A DNA stretch of 64,000 bases from Amycolatopsis umgeniensis (GCF_014205155.1 NZ_JACHMX010000001.1:5208001-5272000), one strand, 5' to 3'; positions 54,244-63,975 are shown, counted from the first letter of the stretch. The notes: generated by a model from the letters alone, not told the origin. Made by a program: numbers and translations.

Positions 54244-55800
54244 GTGCCCAGTCCCACCGGTCCGGTAATCGTCGTGGACTTCGGGGCGCAGTACGCGCAG
54301 CTGATCGCGCGCCGCGTGCGCGAGGCGCAGGTCTACTCCGAGGTCGTCCCGCACACCGCCAGCGCCGAGGACGTCCTCGCCAAGGATCCGGCTGCGATCA
54401 TCCTTTCCGGTGGTCCTTCCAGCGTGTACGCGGAGAACGCCCCCGCCCTCGCCCCCGGGCTGGTCGACGCGGGCGTGCCGATCCTCGGCATCTGCTACGG
54501 CCACCAGGTGCTCGCGCAGGCCCTCGGCGGCACGGTCGAGCCGACCGGGATCCGCGAATTCGGCCGCACCGAGGTCCGCGTCGCCGGCGAGGGCGGCGTC
54601 CTGCACGCCGGGCTGCCGAACAGCCAGCCCGCGTGGATGAGCCACAACGACAGCGTGACCAAGGCTCCCGAGGGCGCCACCGTGACAGCGTCGAGCGACG
54701 GTGCCGCCGTCGCCGGATTCGAAGACGTCGAGCGTCGCTTCGCCGGCGTTCAGTACCACCCCGAGGTGCACCACTCGCCGCACGGACAAGAGGTGCTTCG
54801 CCGCTTCCTGCACGACATCGCGGGCATCCGGCCGCAGTGGACGACGTCGTCCATCGTCGACGACCAGGTCAAGCGCATCGCCGAACAGGTCGGCGACGGC
54901 CGGGCTATCTGCGGGCTCTCCGGCGGTGTCGACTCGGCCGTGGCCGCCGCGCTGGTCCAGCGGGCCATCGGTGACCGGCTGACCTGCGTGTTCGTCGACC
55001 ACGGGCTGCTTCGCTCCGGTGAGCGCACCCAGGTCGAGCGCGATTTCGTCGCCGCGACCGGGGTCAACCTGGTGACCGTCGACGCGCGCGAGCGGTTCCT
55101 CGACGCGCTGGCCGGGGTCACCGACCCCGAGGAGAAGCGCAAGATCATCGGCCGCGAGTTCATCCGCGTGTTCGAGCAGGCCGAGCGTGACCTCAAGGCC
55201 GAGGGTGACTACAAGTTCCTGGTCCAGGGCACGCTGTACCCGGACGTCGTCGAATCCGGCGGCGGCGAGGGCGCGGCGAACATCAAGAGCCACCACAACG
55301 TCGGCGGGCTGCCCGACGACCTGCAGTTCGAGCTCGTCGAGCCGCTGCGCCTGCTGTTCAAGGACGAGGTGCGGCGCGTCGGGCTGGAGCTCGGGCTGCC
55401 GGAGACGATCGTGCAGCGGCAGCCGTTCCCCGGGCCGGGACTCGGCATCCGGATCATCGGCGCCGTCGACGCCGAGCGGCTCGAGACGCTGCGCGCGGCC
55501 GACGCCATCGCGCGCGAGGAGCTCACCGCGGCCGGGCTGGACGGTGAGATCTGGCAGTGCCCGGTGGTGCTGCTGGCCGACGTCCGCAGTGTCGGCGTCC
55601 AGGGCGACGGGCGGACCTACGGGCATCCGATCGTGCTGCGGCCGGTGTCGTCCGAGGACGCGATGACCGCGGACTGGACGCGGCTGCCCTACGAGGTCCT
55701 GGAGCGGATCTCGACCCGCATCACCAACGAGGTCGCCGAGGTGAACCGGGTGGTCCTGGACGTCACGTCCAAGCCGCCGGGCACCATCGAGTGGGAGTGA
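54244..55800 (+). CDS. guaA: GMP synthase (glutamine-hydrolysing)
   Basis: Aminates XMP to GMP. 518 residues. Class I amidotransferase domain with [17 protein letters not shown] and the nucleophile Cys in GICYGHQ; ATP pyrophosphatase P-loop [13 protein letters not shown]-terminal dimer domain ending [12 protein letters not shown] 54244 has CTGGAGG upstream; the frame is open further but without conservation. Completes the purine branch with guaB upstream. Confidence 0.97.
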   Translation: MPSPTGPVIVVDFGAQYAQLIARRVREAQVYSEVVPHTASAEDVLAKDPAAIILSGGPSSVYAENAPALAPGLVDAGVPILGICYGHQVLAQALGGTVEPTGIREFGRTEVRVAGEGGVLHAGLPNSQPAWMSHNDSVTKAPEGATVTASSDGAAVAGFEDVERRFAGVQYHPEVHHSPHGQEVLRRFLHDIAGIRPQWTTSSIVDDQVKRIAEQVGDGRAICGLSGGVDSAVAAALVQRAIGDRLTCVFVDHGLLRSGERTQVERDFVAATGVNLVTVDARERFLDALAGVTDPEEKRKIIGREFIRVFEQAERDLKAEGDYKFLVQGTLYPDVVESGGGEGAANIKSHHNVGGLPDDLQFELVEPLRLLFKDEVRRVGLELGLPETIVQRQPFPGPGLGIRIIGAVDAERLETLRAADAIAREELTAAGLDGEIWQCPVVLLADVRSVGVQGDGRTYGHPIVLRPVSSEDAMTADWTRLPYEVLERISTRITNEVAEVNRVVLDVTSKPPGTIEWE

Positions 55801-55818
55801 CCCGTCCCCGCCCGACCC

Positions 55819-55895
55819 GCGTTTAGCGGGCTAATCGCGATCTGGGGGCCTCGGGCACCTGGGCGACCGGATCGCGATTAGGGGGCTAAAGTCGC
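55819..55895. repeat. Facing pair of dispersed palindromes after guaA
   Basis: First copy forward (centre 55828.5), second with reversed ends and a GGGGG centre (55883.5), 55 bp apart. Convergent gap. Confidence 0.92.
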
Positions 55896-55920
55896 TCCGC
55901 TCCGCAGGTGGGAGCAAGGC

Positions 55921-55949
55921 GAAGGCCCCGGCGAGGGGCCGGGGCCTTC
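55921..55949. terminator. Hairpin terminator in the guaA gap
   Basis: Perfect 12-bp stem GAAGGCCCCGGC with loop GAGGG, between convergent genes. Confidence 0.7.
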
Positions 55950-55978
55950 AGGAGTGGGGTGGATCGTGAGAGCGGCCG

Positions 55979-56221
55979 CTAGCGGCGGCTCTTGCGCACC
56001 GACGCGGCGAGCAGCAGGACACCGACGAAGATCGCGCCGCCCGCCATCACCCAGCGGAAGTCGAACTGCGGGAGCCACGAGGAGCCGTCCGAGAGGACGT
56101 AACCCGAAACCAGCAGCGTCGCGATCCCGACGACCAGGGTGAAGACGTCCACCCCGCGCTTCGCGGGCTGAGCCGACTGGGCCTGCGTGCTGTCGTAGTT
56201 GTCGTAGTCGTACTCAGCCAC
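55979..56221 (-). CDS. Small two-helix membrane protein
   Basis: 80 residues. Acidic, Tyr/Asp-rich N-terminus (AEYDYDNYDSTQAQ), two membrane helices (VFTLVVGIATLLVSGYVLS and a second ending LLLAASV) and a basic tail RKSRR. GTG with GGAGG; it overlaps the PspC-domain gene by 8 nt, so it belongs to the same envelope-stress unit. Function unknown. Confidence 0.75.
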   Translation of the reverse strand: MAEYDYDNYDSTQAQSAQPAKRGVDVFTLVVGIATLLVSGYVLSDGSSWLPQFDFRWVMAGGAIFVGVLLLAASVRKSRR

Positions 56222-57488
56222 GACGCACCTCCACGTTTCCGACGCTGTTCTTGACCTGCAGGACGATCTTCTGGCCGCTGGTGCCCGCCGAAGTGAAGTC
56301 GACGGCGTCCTCACCGACCCCCGAGCGGGACTGGCCGAGGCAGTCGACGTCGCCCGCACCCGTCTCGCAGGAGACCTTCACTTCGGCACCCATCGGCACG
56401 AGCACCGTCGAGTTGCCGGCCCCGCTGGAGACCTTCGTGGTCACCGACGCTCCCGCGGGCAGCTTGGTCAGGTCGATGTCGATGTCCCCCGCCGAGCGGT
56501 GGTACTCCGGCAGCACCTCCGACACCTGGCTCGGCGTGGCCTTCAGGTCGCCGAGGCCGCCCTTCACGGAGAAGTTCTCGAACGGCACCGTGGTCAGCGC
56601 CATCCCGACGATCGCCAGCGGCACCGCCAGCCCGATCAGTCCGCGACCGCCCCGCACGAACGAACCGGCCACCAGTCCGATGCCGACCACACCCAGGGTG
56701 AGCCCGACGACGTGCTGCAGGGTGAACCACGCCTCGCCGTCCAAGCCCAGGACGGTGCCGACCCCACCGACCAGCACGGCGATCCCGAAGGTCGCGACGC
56801 CGATCTTCGACTTCCGGCCGCGGGGCACCGGCGGCGCGGGAGGCGGCGGGGGGCTCTGCGGCGGCAGCCCGCCGGACGGCGACGCGTTCGGCAGGTCCCA
56901 GGCGGACGGGTCCGCCGCGAGCGGGTCCCAGCCACCCGCGGTCGCCGTCGAGGCGGAGGCCGCCGAAGACGCCGACGCCATCGAGAACGCTGCGGTCGGT
57001 TGAGCCGGAGCGGGCTGCACCGGCCGGTTGAACTGCCCGCGGTTGCGGTGCAGCAAGTACAGCGCGACGGCCATCAGCGCGAAACCGATCAGGCCGGTGC
57101 CGTCGGTCATCCAGCCGCCGCTCAGGGTCCAGGTGAGTCCCGGGAACAGCAGGATCAGCAGCAGTACCGCGAACGCGGGCGAACTCGACGAGCGGCCCCG
57201 TCCGATCAGGCCCTCGAACGCGGAAACGCGGTCGCCTTCCTGCGGCAGGAACAGCCAGCCCAGCAGATAGACGAAGACACCGAAGCCGCCGAACACGGTC
57301 GCGGCGACCAGCGCCACCCGGACCACGGTCGGGTCGATGCCGTACCGGTAGCCGATCCCCGCGGCGACACCGGCGAACTTGCGGCCGTGTGCCGGGCGGA
57401 CCGGCCTGCTCCGCCAGAAATCCTTGACGGTCTCTTCGAAGCCGGCCGCGGGGCCGCGCTTCGGCGTGTGTGTCTCACTCCCACTCAT
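56214..57488 (-). CDS. PspC-domain membrane protein
   Basis: 424 residues. N-terminal PspC domain (RKFAGVAAGIGYRYGIDPTVVRVALV, shown here as parts RKFAGVAAGIGYRYG and DPTVVRVALV) followed by several membrane helices, a Pro-rich linker (PPPPPAPPVP), two further helices and a C-terminal beta-repeat sensor region (AGDIDIDLTKLPAG, GAGNSTVLVP, GAGDVDCLG) like the LiaF/adhesin-type fold. Such proteins regulate cell-envelope stress systems. Divergent from the PspC-type histidine kinase gene at 57606, so it is probably its partner or target. Confidence 0.82.
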   Translation of the reverse strand: MSGSETHTPKRGPAAGFEETVKDFWRSRPVRPAHGRKFAGVAAGIGYRYGIDPTVVRVALVAATVFGGFGVFVYLLGWLFLPQEGDRVSAFEGLIGRGRSSSSPAFAVLLLILLFPGLTWTLSGGWMTDGTGLIGFALMAVALYLLHRNRGQFNRPVQPAPAQPTAAFSMASASSAASASTATAGGWDPLAADPSAWDLPNASPSGGLPPQSPPPPPAPPVPRGRKSKIGVATFGIAVLVGGVGTVLGLDGEAWFTLQHVVGLTLGVVGIGLVAGSFVRGGRGLIGLAVPLAIVGMALTTVPFENFSVKGGLGDLKATPSQVSEVLPEYHRSAGDIDIDLTKLPAGASVTTKVSSGAGNSTVLVPMGAEVKVSCETGAGDVDCLGQSRSGVGEDAVDFTSAGTSGQKIVLQVKNSVGNVEVRRG

Positions 57489-57605
57489 GCCACAAAGAAT
57501 GCGCCCCGGCCGACCCCCGCCACATCCGGGAACGTCCCTGAGGTTTCCCCCAGCGGGAAGAGTCAGGGGTTTCCCCGATGGATCAGTGCCACACTCCATG
57601 TGACC

Positions 57606-58955
57606 ATGGAGAACGTGCAGGAATCCGTCCCCGACGAGCTCGCCGAGCAGGTGAAGCCGACGATCATCGAGCGCACTCCGGTGCCCGTGCCCGGCAGCCT
57701 GCCCTTGACGCCGTTCGAACCGCCCAAGATGTACCGCCGACGGTCCGGCCGCGCCATCGCGGGCGTCGCCGGCGGCCTCGCCGACCACCTCGGCGTCAAG
57801 GTGCTCTGGGTCCGGACGGCGTTCGCGTTGCTGGCCGCGCTGAACGGCATGGGCTTGCTCGCGTACGGCCTGCTCTGGGTGTTCGTCCAGCAGCAGTCCG
57901 GTGAGGTCGAGCCGGAGAAATCCGCGCCGAAGGAAAAGCAGCAGGCGTTCGGCCTGATGGCGCTGGGTGTCGGCCTCGCCGTCGCCAGCGGCACGCTGAC
58001 CGGCCTGATCAGCGGCTGGGTCGCCATCCCGCTGGCCTTGGCCATGATCGGCGCGGCCGTCGTCTGGCGCGAGGCCGACGAATCGCAGCGCAGGCGTTGG
58101 CGTCTCGGCGCCAAGGGCAGTGTCGCCGGGGCGTTCCTCGGCGGCGGAGGCTGGTCGGCCGCGATCCGGGTCGTCGCGGGCGTCGCGCTGGTGATGACCG
58201 GGATCGGCGTCGTCGTCCTGCAGAGCGGCAGTATCGACCAGGTCAAGTTCGCGCTGGTCGCGGTGATCGCGACGCTGTTCGGGGTGGCCGTGCTGACCGT
58301 CCCGTTCTGGCTGCGCCTGGTCCGCGACCTCTCCGACGAGCGCACCGCCCGCGTCCGCACCGACGAACGCGCCGAGATCGCTGCACATCTGCACGACTCG
58401 GTCCTGCAGACCCTCGCGCTGATCCAGAAGCAGGCGGAATCGCCGCGTGAGGTCGCCAGGCTCGCGCGCGGCCAGGAACGTGAGCTGCGTGGCTGGTTGT
58501 ACGGGCCGACGGGGTACGGCAAGAGCCAGAAGACCGAGGAGGAAGCCGTCAGCGGGCAGTTGTCCGAGGTGCTCGCGGCCGCGTGCGGCGAGGTCGAGGA
58601 CGCGTTCGCGATTTCGGTGCAGCAGGTCGTCGTGGGGGAGGCCACGCTGAACGAGCCGCTGACCGCACTGGTCCAGGCTGCCCGCGAAGCGATCGTCAAC
58701 GCCGCCAAGCACGCGGGAGTCGACGAGGTCAGCGTGTACGCCGAGGTCGAGCCGACGGCGGTGACGGTTTTCGTACGTGACAGGGGCAAGGGGTTCGACC
58801 CCGACGTGGTGCCGAATGATCGGCACGGTCTCGCCGATTCCATCCGGGGGCGGATGGAACGGCACGGCGGGAAGCTCAAACTGCGTACCGCACCGGGTGA
58901 AGGAACCGAGGTCCAGCTGGAGATGCCGGTCAAAGCGGGGAAGGGTGCGGCGTGA
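57606..58955 (+). CDS. Sensor histidine kinase with N-terminal PspC domain
   Basis: 449 residues. PspC domain near residues 40-95 (RAIAGVAGGLADHLGVKVLWV), further membrane helices, then a HisKA_3 domain with the phospho-His in AHLHDSVLQTLALIQ and an ATPase domain with AAREAIVNAAKHAG and DRGKGFDPDVV, GEGTEVQLEMP. The layout equals the actinobacterial LiaS/PspC-type kinases that sense envelope stress. ATG 57606 lies at a plausible distance. The response regulator follows 41 nt downstream. Confidence 0.92.
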   Translation: MENVQESVPDELAEQVKPTIIERTPVPVPGSLPLTPFEPPKMYRRRSGRAIAGVAGGLADHLGVKVLWVRTAFALLAALNGMGLLAYGLLWVFVQQQSGEVEPEKSAPKEKQQAFGLMALGVGLAVASGTLTGLISGWVAIPLALAMIGAAVVWREADESQRRRWRLGAKGSVAGAFLGGGGWSAAIRVVAGVALVMTGIGVVVLQSGSIDQVKFALVAVIATLFGVAVLTVPFWLRLVRDLSDERTARVRTDERAEIAAHLHDSVLQTLALIQKQAESPREVARLARGQERELRGWLYGPTGYGKSQKTEEEAVSGQLSEVLAAACGEVEDAFAISVQQVVVGEATLNEPLTALVQAAREAIVNAAKHAGVDEVSVYAEVEPTAVTVFVRDRGKGFDPDVVPNDRHGLADSIRGRMERHGGKLKLRTAPGEGTEVQLEMPVKAGKGAA

Positions 58956-58996
58956 GGTCGCTATGCTCACTCCCACAGGGCGAGTGAGGGAGCATC

Positions 58997-59671
58997 GTGA
59001 CGGAGAACCAGCAGACGCGGGAGCCGGTCAAGGTCTTCCTCGTCGACGACCACGCGCTTTTCCGGGCGGGCGTGCGCACCGAACTGGACTCGATCACCGA
59101 CGACGTCCGCGTGGTCGGTGAGGCGGGCTCGGTGGCCGAGGCGGTCGCGGGGATCGCCAGGACGAAGCCGCAGGTCGTGCTGCTCGACGTGCACATGCCG
59201 GACGGCGGCGGCGCCGAGGTGCTGCGCCGGGTCCGGCCGGAACTGCCGGACGTCGTGTTCCTCGCGCTTTCGGTCTCCGACGCCGCGGAGGACGTGATCG
59301 CCGTGATCCGCGCCGGGGCGCGAGGGTACGTCACGAAGACGATCTCGTCGAAGGAACTCGTGCGCGCCGTCGTGCGGGTCTCGGACGGCGACGCGGTGTT
59401 CTCGCCGCGGCTGGCCGGGTTCGTGCTCGACGCTTTCGCCGACCGGCCGGGTTCCGCGCCGATCAGCGACCCGGACCTGGACCTGCTGACGCCGCGGGAA
59501 CGCGACGTGCTGCGGCTGCTCGCGCGCGGGTACGCGTACAAGGAGATCGCGTCGGAGCTGTTCATCTCGGTGAAGACCGTCGAGACGCACGTTTCGAGCG
59601 TGCTGCGGAAGACGCAGCTTTCGAACCGGTACGAGCTTTCGCGGTGGGCTTCCGACCGGCGCCTCGTCTAG
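58997..59671 (+). CDS. LuxR-type response regulator of the PspC kinase
   Basis: 224 residues. Receiver with VDDHALFRAGV, acceptor Asp in VVLLDVHMPDGGG and the Lys in YVTKTISSKEL; NarL/LuxR helix-turn-helix LTPRERDVLRLLARGYAYKEIASEL. Unlike the BldM-like protein in this window, all phosphorylation residues are intact. GTG start. Expected to activate envelope genes, including perhaps the divergent PspC protein. Confidence 0.93.
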   Translation: MTENQQTREPVKVFLVDDHALFRAGVRTELDSITDDVRVVGEAGSVAEAVAGIARTKPQVVLLDVHMPDGGGAEVLRRVRPELPDVVFLALSVSDAAEDVIAVIRAGARGYVTKTISSKELVRAVVRVSDGDAVFSPRLAGFVLDAFADRPGSAPISDPDLDLLTPRERDVLRLLARGYAYKEIASELFISVKTVETHVSSVLRKTQLSNRYELSRWASDRRLV

Positions 59672-60040
59672 ATGGCGCCTGTTCTCATCGGCTTGGTGGC
59701 CGTGTTCTTCCTGGGGATGGGGCTGCTCGGGCTCGCCGCGCCGAGGCGGCTGATCCAGCCGTTCGGGATCAAATTGGACTCCGCGACCGCTCGGACAGAG
59801 GTGCGCGCGGTCTATGGCGGCTTCGGGGTGGCCATCGCGGTGCTGCTCGGTTTCGCGGCCTTCGACGTCGGCGGGATCCAGCGGGGTGCCGCGATCGCGG
59901 TGGCCGTCGCGCTCGCCGGGATGGCCTTCGGACGGCTGGTCGCGCGGTTCGCGGAACGGCCCGAACGGTTCTACCCGAGCTGGCTCTACTTCTGGGTCGA
60001 GCTGGTCATGGCCGCCCTGCTCGTCGTCTCGGTCCTCTGA
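59672..60040 (+). CDS. Small four-helix membrane protein, DUF4345-like
   Basis: 122 residues with about four membrane helices. VFFLGMGLLGLAAPRRLIQPFGI, EVRAVYGGFGVAIAVLL and FAERPERFYPSWLYFWVELVMA fit DUF4345. Its ATG follows the regulator stop without a gap (TAGATG), so it is cotranscribed with the two-component system. Function unknown. Confidence 0.75.
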   Translation: MAPVLIGLVAVFFLGMGLLGLAAPRRLIQPFGIKLDSATARTEVRAVYGGFGVAIAVLLGFAAFDVGGIQRGAAIAVAVALAGMAFGRLVARFAERPERFYPSWLYFWVELVMAALLVVSVL

Positions 60041-60048
60041 CGACACGT

Positions 60049-60184
60049 CGCCTTTAGCGGGCTAATCGCGATCCGGCGAGCCCGCCCCCCAGGCCCCACC
60101 GCGTCGCGATTAGCCCGCTAAAGTCGCTCCGCCGGTCTGGGCGGGTGCCCGGGCGGGCGGAGCGCGTTTAGCCCGCTAAACGCA
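60049..60184. repeat. Array of three dispersed palindromes
   Basis: Centres near 60059.5 (forward), 60115.5 and 60173.5 (reversed): spacing 56 and 58. They fill the gap between the convergent DUF4345 and transporter genes. Confidence 0.93.
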
Positions 60185-60186
60185 GG

Positions 60187-61128
60187 TCACGGGGCCGCGT
60201 CCCCGGCCGCGGCGAGGGGGCGCTCCACCACGGGGGCGGTAGCAAAGGTCCCCCGCTCTTTCGGGCGGAGCCGGGTCAGCGCGACCCCGCCCAGCACGAC
60301 GACCATCCCGGCGATCACCCGGAAGTTCAGCGGCTCGGCCAGGAACACCGCCCCCAGCAGCACCGAGACCACCGGCAGCAGGTAGCCGACGATCGACGCC
60401 GCGACGGCGCCCTCACTGGCGAGGAGCTGGTAGTTCAGCGCGAAAGCGATCCCGGTCGACCCGATCCCCAGGATCACGACCGCGACGATCGCGCCGGTGC
60501 TCAGGTGCACCGGTTCGAAACCGCCCATCGGCATCGCCAGCAGCAGGAACCCGGTCGCGAGCAGCATCTGCCCGCCCGCGAGCGACATCGGCGAGTCGCC
60601 GGTGCCGGTGAGGTACTTGCCCTCGTACACGAACGCGAACCCGTAGCTCGCGGCCGCCGCGAGGCAGGCCAGCGCGCCCCAGCTGAGCAGACCGGAGGCT
60701 TCCCACGGCGCGAAGATCAGCAGGATCCCGGTGAGTCCGACGACGAGCCCGGCGACGCGGACCGCGGTCATCTTGGTCCGCGTGCCCAGCATCGGTGCGG
60801 CCAGCAGCACCCACAGCGGCGTCGTCGAGTTCAGGACGCCGGTGATCCCGGAGTCGACGGTCAGCTCACCCCACGCGAACAGCAGGAACGGCAGCGCGTT
60901 GTGGAAGAACGCCGCGACGGCCAGATGTCCCCAGATCCGCCGACCCGACGGCAGCCTGTCCCGGCCGAGATAACAGAGCCCGATCAGGACCGCCGCGCCG
61001 AGCGCCACCCGCGCCAGCACCAGCTGCACCGGCGAGAACGCGCCGAGCCCCAGTTTGATCCAGAAGAAGCTCGATCCCCACATGAGCGCCAGCGCGCCGA
61101 TCCGCAGCAGGGTCTTCGTCTCGCCCAC
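60187..61128 (-). CDS. EamA/DMT-family transporter
   Basis: 313 residues with ten membrane helices in two EamA repeats (LMWGSSFFWIKLGL in the first; FVYEGKYLTGTGDSPMSLAGG and GIGSTGIAFALNYQLLASEG in the second). Exporters of amino acids or metabolites are common in this family; substrate unknown. GTG 61128 has AAGGAGG 8 nt upstream. Divergent from a LysR regulator, which likely controls it. Confidence 0.9.
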   Translation of the reverse strand: MGETKTLLRIGALALMWGSSFFWIKLGLGAFSPVQLVLARVALGAAVLIGLCYLGRDRLPSGRRIWGHLAVAAFFHNALPFLLFAWGELTVDSGITGVLNSTTPLWVLLAAPMLGTRTKMTAVRVAGLVVGLTGILLIFAPWEASGLLSWGALACLAAAASYGFAFVYEGKYLTGTGDSPMSLAGGQMLLATGFLLLAMPMGGFEPVHLSTGAIVAVVILGIGSTGIAFALNYQLLASEGAVAASIVGYLLPVVSVLLGAVFLAEPLNFRVIAGMVVVLGGVALTRLRPKERGTFATAPVVERPLAAAGDAAP

Positions 61129-61190
61129 CCAGTCCTCCTTATGTGCCTGGCTCAGCTTCACTGCGCCGACGCGTAAGGACAAGCGAAAAT

Positions 61191-61206
61191 AACTGCATGG
61201 AGAGTT
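61191..61206. promoter_or_regulatory. Candidate LysR-type operator
   Basis: AACT-N8-AGTT in the A+T-richer divergent region between the transporter and LysR genes, 24 bp before the LysR ATG. Role inferred from position. Confidence 0.45.
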
Positions 61207-61229
61207 AAGAAGAACTGTAAGATCAGACC

Positions 61230-62129
61230 ATGCTGGACGTCCGCCGCATGCAGGTCCTCCGAGCCGTGATCAGCAGCGGTTCGATCACCGCCGCCGCCCG
61301 GAACCTTGGCTACACACCTTCCGCGATCAGCCAGCAATTGTCCACCCTGGAAAGGGAAGCAGGCGTCGAACTGCTCGAGCGCGTCGGCCGCGGCGTGCGC
61401 CCGACGCCCGCCGGTTCGCTGCTGTCCGAGCACGCGGAAACGCTCAGCACCCAGCTCGCCAAGGCCGAGGCGGCGCTCACCGAACTCAAGGAAGGCCGCA
61501 CCGGCAGGCTCGCGATCCGCTACTTCGCCACGGCGGGCGCCTCGCTGGTGCCGTTGGCCGTCGCCGCGCTGCGCCGGGACTTCCCGGGTGTCCGCCTCGA
61601 CCTGAAACTGGTCGAGCCCGACGATTCGATGCCCGACATCGAGTCCGGCAAGGCCGAAGTCGCGATGATCGTGCTCCCCACCAGCACTCCCCGCGTCAAG
61701 GGTGTCGAGTACATCCACCTCCTAGACGACCCGTATCGCGCGATCTTGCCGAAGAACCACCGGCTCGCCCGCAAACGCGTCCTCGATCTCGCCGAGCTCG
61801 CGGAGGATCCGTGGGTCGGCGTCGACGGCCTCCCGGGCGCCTGCCGCGACATCCTGCTCGACGCCTGCGGCGCGGCCGGATTCGCCCCGAACCACGTCGT
61901 CGAATCCGAGGATTACCAGACCGCACAAGGGTTTGTGGCCGCCGGGCTCGGGGTCGCACTGATCCCGGAACTCGGCCTCGGCGCCCCGCATCCCGGCGTC
62001 GCCATCCGCAAGGTCCGCCGTCCCGATCCGGTGCGCTCCATCCACGCGGCCGTGGCCGCGCACGCCAGGGAACATCCCGCGGTGCGCCGGTTCCTCGGCG
62101 CGATCCGCGAAGCGGCGAAAGCGGCCTGA
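61230..62129 (+). CDS. LysR-family transcriptional regulator
   Basis: 299 residues. N-terminal winged helix LQVLRAVISSGSITAAARN-like (here MQVLRAVISSGSITAAAR) and YTPSAISQQLSTLEREAG; C-terminal periplasmic-binding-like effector domain. Encoded divergently from an EamA exporter, the classical arrangement for a regulator of efflux. ATG start. Effector unknown. Confidence 0.92.
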   Translation: MLDVRRMQVLRAVISSGSITAAARNLGYTPSAISQQLSTLEREAGVELLERVGRGVRPTPAGSLLSEHAETLSTQLAKAEAALTELKEGRTGRLAIRYFATAGASLVPLAVAALRRDFPGVRLDLKLVEPDDSMPDIESGKAEVAMIVLPTSTPRVKGVEYIHLLDDPYRAILPKNHRLARKRVLDLAELAEDPWVGVDGLPGACRDILLDACGAAGFAPNHVVESEDYQTAQGFVAAGLGVALIPELGLGAPHPGVAIRKVRRPDPVRSIHAAVAAHAREHPAVRRFLGAIREAAKAA

Positions 62130-62244
62130 CCGGACAGACAACCGGGATCGGATGGGCACGAAAACCGGCTGCGCTTGAACAGCCGGGCCGGCGGTCGACA
62201 GCCTGGAGGGGAAGCCACGAACCCCCGCCAGCGAAAGGACCCCC

Positions 62245-62913
62245 GTGCGTCCCCTGATCATCCTGCACGGCTCTTGGCACCAGCCCGCCCATTTCGACGA
62301 CGTCGCCGGGCGCCTGCGTCGGGAAGGCGCCGAGGTCACCGTCCCCGACATCGGCGCCCGCCCGGTCGCCGAATCCACCCGGATCGTCCAGGAAATCGTC
62401 GACAAGGCCGCCGAACCGCCGGTGGTGCTCGGGCATTCCTACGGTGGAGTGATCGCTGGCGGGCTCCAGGGGGTCTCCCACCTGATCCTCCTGGCCGCGA
62501 TCGTCAGCGAACCGGGTGAGACCGCGCAGTACTGGATCGACCGGGTCCAGGAAGAAACCGGCCGCGAACCCGAGCCGCTGCCCCTGATCTTCGACGACGC
62601 GGGCATGACCCACCTCGACCTCGCCAAAGTCCGCGAGGCCATGTACGCGGACTGCTCGGACGCCGACGTCGAGCGGGCCACGGCCCTGCTGCGCCCGGAG
62701 CCCGTCTCGATCTTCACCGAATCACCGATCGGGGCGGCCTGGAAGAACACCCCGAACACCTACATCACCTGCACCGAAGACCGGGCGCTGGCACCGGAAA
62801 TGGTCGCCCACTTCGCCGCACGATGCGACACACAGGTGACCTGGCGCGCGAGCCACAGCCCGTACCTCAGCCGCCCCGTCGAATTGGTGACGCTGATTCG
62901 CGAGCGGCTGTAG
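62245..62913 (+). CDS. Small alpha/beta hydrolase
   Basis: 222 residues. ILHGSWHQPAHFDDVA gives the oxyanion region; nucleophile elbow GHSYGGV; acid Asp in CTEDRALAP; His in RASHSPYLS. Resembles the salicylate-esterase-like / YdeN-type group of small hydrolases. GTG start is not used; the frame begins at GTG or ATG 62245 after AAAGGACCC. Its stop abuts the convergent kinase-like gene. Confidence 0.82.
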   Translation: MRPLIILHGSWHQPAHFDDVAGRLRREGAEVTVPDIGARPVAESTRIVQEIVDKAAEPPVVLGHSYGGVIAGGLQGVSHLILLAAIVSEPGETAQYWIDRVQEETGREPEPLPLIFDDAGMTHLDLAKVREAMYADCSDADVERATALLRPEPVSIFTESPIGAAWKNTPNTYITCTEDRALAPEMVAHFAARCDTQVTWRASHSPYLSRPVELVTLIRERL

Positions 62914-63975
62914 CTAGATCAGGAACAGCTCCGCGAAAAGCACACCCAGGAGGATCGCCGCCACCACGGCGCCCGCCGTGAACAGCCACTTGCGGGTGTC
63001 GGGCGATTTCGCCGCGGACGGCGCCGCGGGAGCGTACTGCTGCTGCGGCGCCGCCGGTGGCACGTACTGCTGCGGCTGCGGCGGCTGATACTGCTGCGGC
63101 TGGTGCTGGGGGAACTGCGGAACCGGCTGCTGTTGCTGCGGCGCCTGGTGCATCGGGATCGGCATCGACGCGGGCATCGTCGGCATGGCGGGCGCCGTCG
63201 GCGGGATGAACGCCGTCTGCCGCCCCTCGGTGATCGCGCCCAGCGAGCGGACGGTGTCGGCCATCGTCGGCCGCACGTCCGGCTCGGCCCGCAGCATCTT
63301 GCGCAGCGCGCCGGCCAGCGGGCCGGCGGTCTGTGGTGGCCGTTCCGAAGACTGGCCGTCCTCACCGAACGGCGGCACGCCTTCGACGGCCGTGTACAGC
63401 GTCGCGCCCAGCGAGAACACGTCGGAAGCCGAAGTCGCCGGTTCGCCGCGCGCCACCTCGGGCGCCCGGTACGCCGGACTCGCGCCGCCACCGGTGATGC
63501 CGATGTCGGTGAGCTTCACGCTGCCGTCGTCGGCCAGCAGGACGGTGCCCGGCTCGACGGTCCGGTGCACCACCCCGGCCTCGTGCATCGCGGCCAGCGC
63601 GCGGCCGAGCATGATGCCCAGCGCGGCGGCCTGTTCCGCGGTCAGCCTGCCGTGCTCGGCCAGGAAGGTCGCCATCCCGCGCGACGGGATGTACTCCATC
63701 ACCAGCCAGACGTCCGGCCCGTCGGGCAGCACGTCGAACACCTTGATGGCGGTGGCGTGCTCGAACTTGGCCGCGTCCTTGCCCTCTTGGACGACGACGG
63801 ATTTGGCCTGTTCCGCCCGGTCCGGCGGAAGACCGACGGGCAGATACATGCGCTTCATCGCGACGGTGCGGAGCAGGCGTGTGTCGAACGCCAGCCACAC
63901 GATGCCCGCCCGGCCACGCCCGATGGGCTGGTCCAGGCGGTATCGGCCGCCGACGATGGAACCTTCAGAACTCAA
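62914..63975 (-). CDS. Membrane pseudokinase-like protein of the serine/threonine kinase family
   Basis: 353 residues. Kinase fold with YRLDQPIGRGRAGIVWLAF, the ATP-binding Lys in AMKRMYLP, and APEVARGEPATSASDVFSLG. However the catalytic HRD motif reads HRT (VVHRTVEPGTVLL), its following Asn is Thr and DFG reads DIG, so phosphotransfer is doubtful. A Gln/Pro-rich linker and one C-terminal membrane helix (FTAGAVVAAILLGVLFAELFLI in parts) follow. TTG start near the window edge. It may be a scaffold, or sense ligands through its outside tail. Confidence 0.75.
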   Translation of the reverse strand: MSSEGSIVGGRYRLDQPIGRGRAGIVWLAFDTRLLRTVAMKRMYLPVGLPPDRAEQAKSVVVQEGKDAAKFEHATAIKVFDVLPDGPDVWLVMEYIPSRGMATFLAEHGRLTAEQAAALGIMLGRALAAMHEAGVVHRTVEPGTVLLADDGSVKLTDIGITGGGASPAYRAPEVARGEPATSASDVFSLGATLYTAVEGVPPFGEDGQSSERPPQTAGPLAGALRKMLRAEPDVRPTMADTVRSLGAITEGRQTAFIPPTAPAMPTMPASMPIPMHQAPQQQQPVPQFPQHQPQQYQPPQPQQYVPPAAPQQQYAPAAPSAAKSPDTRKWLFTAGAVVAAILLGVLFAELFLI

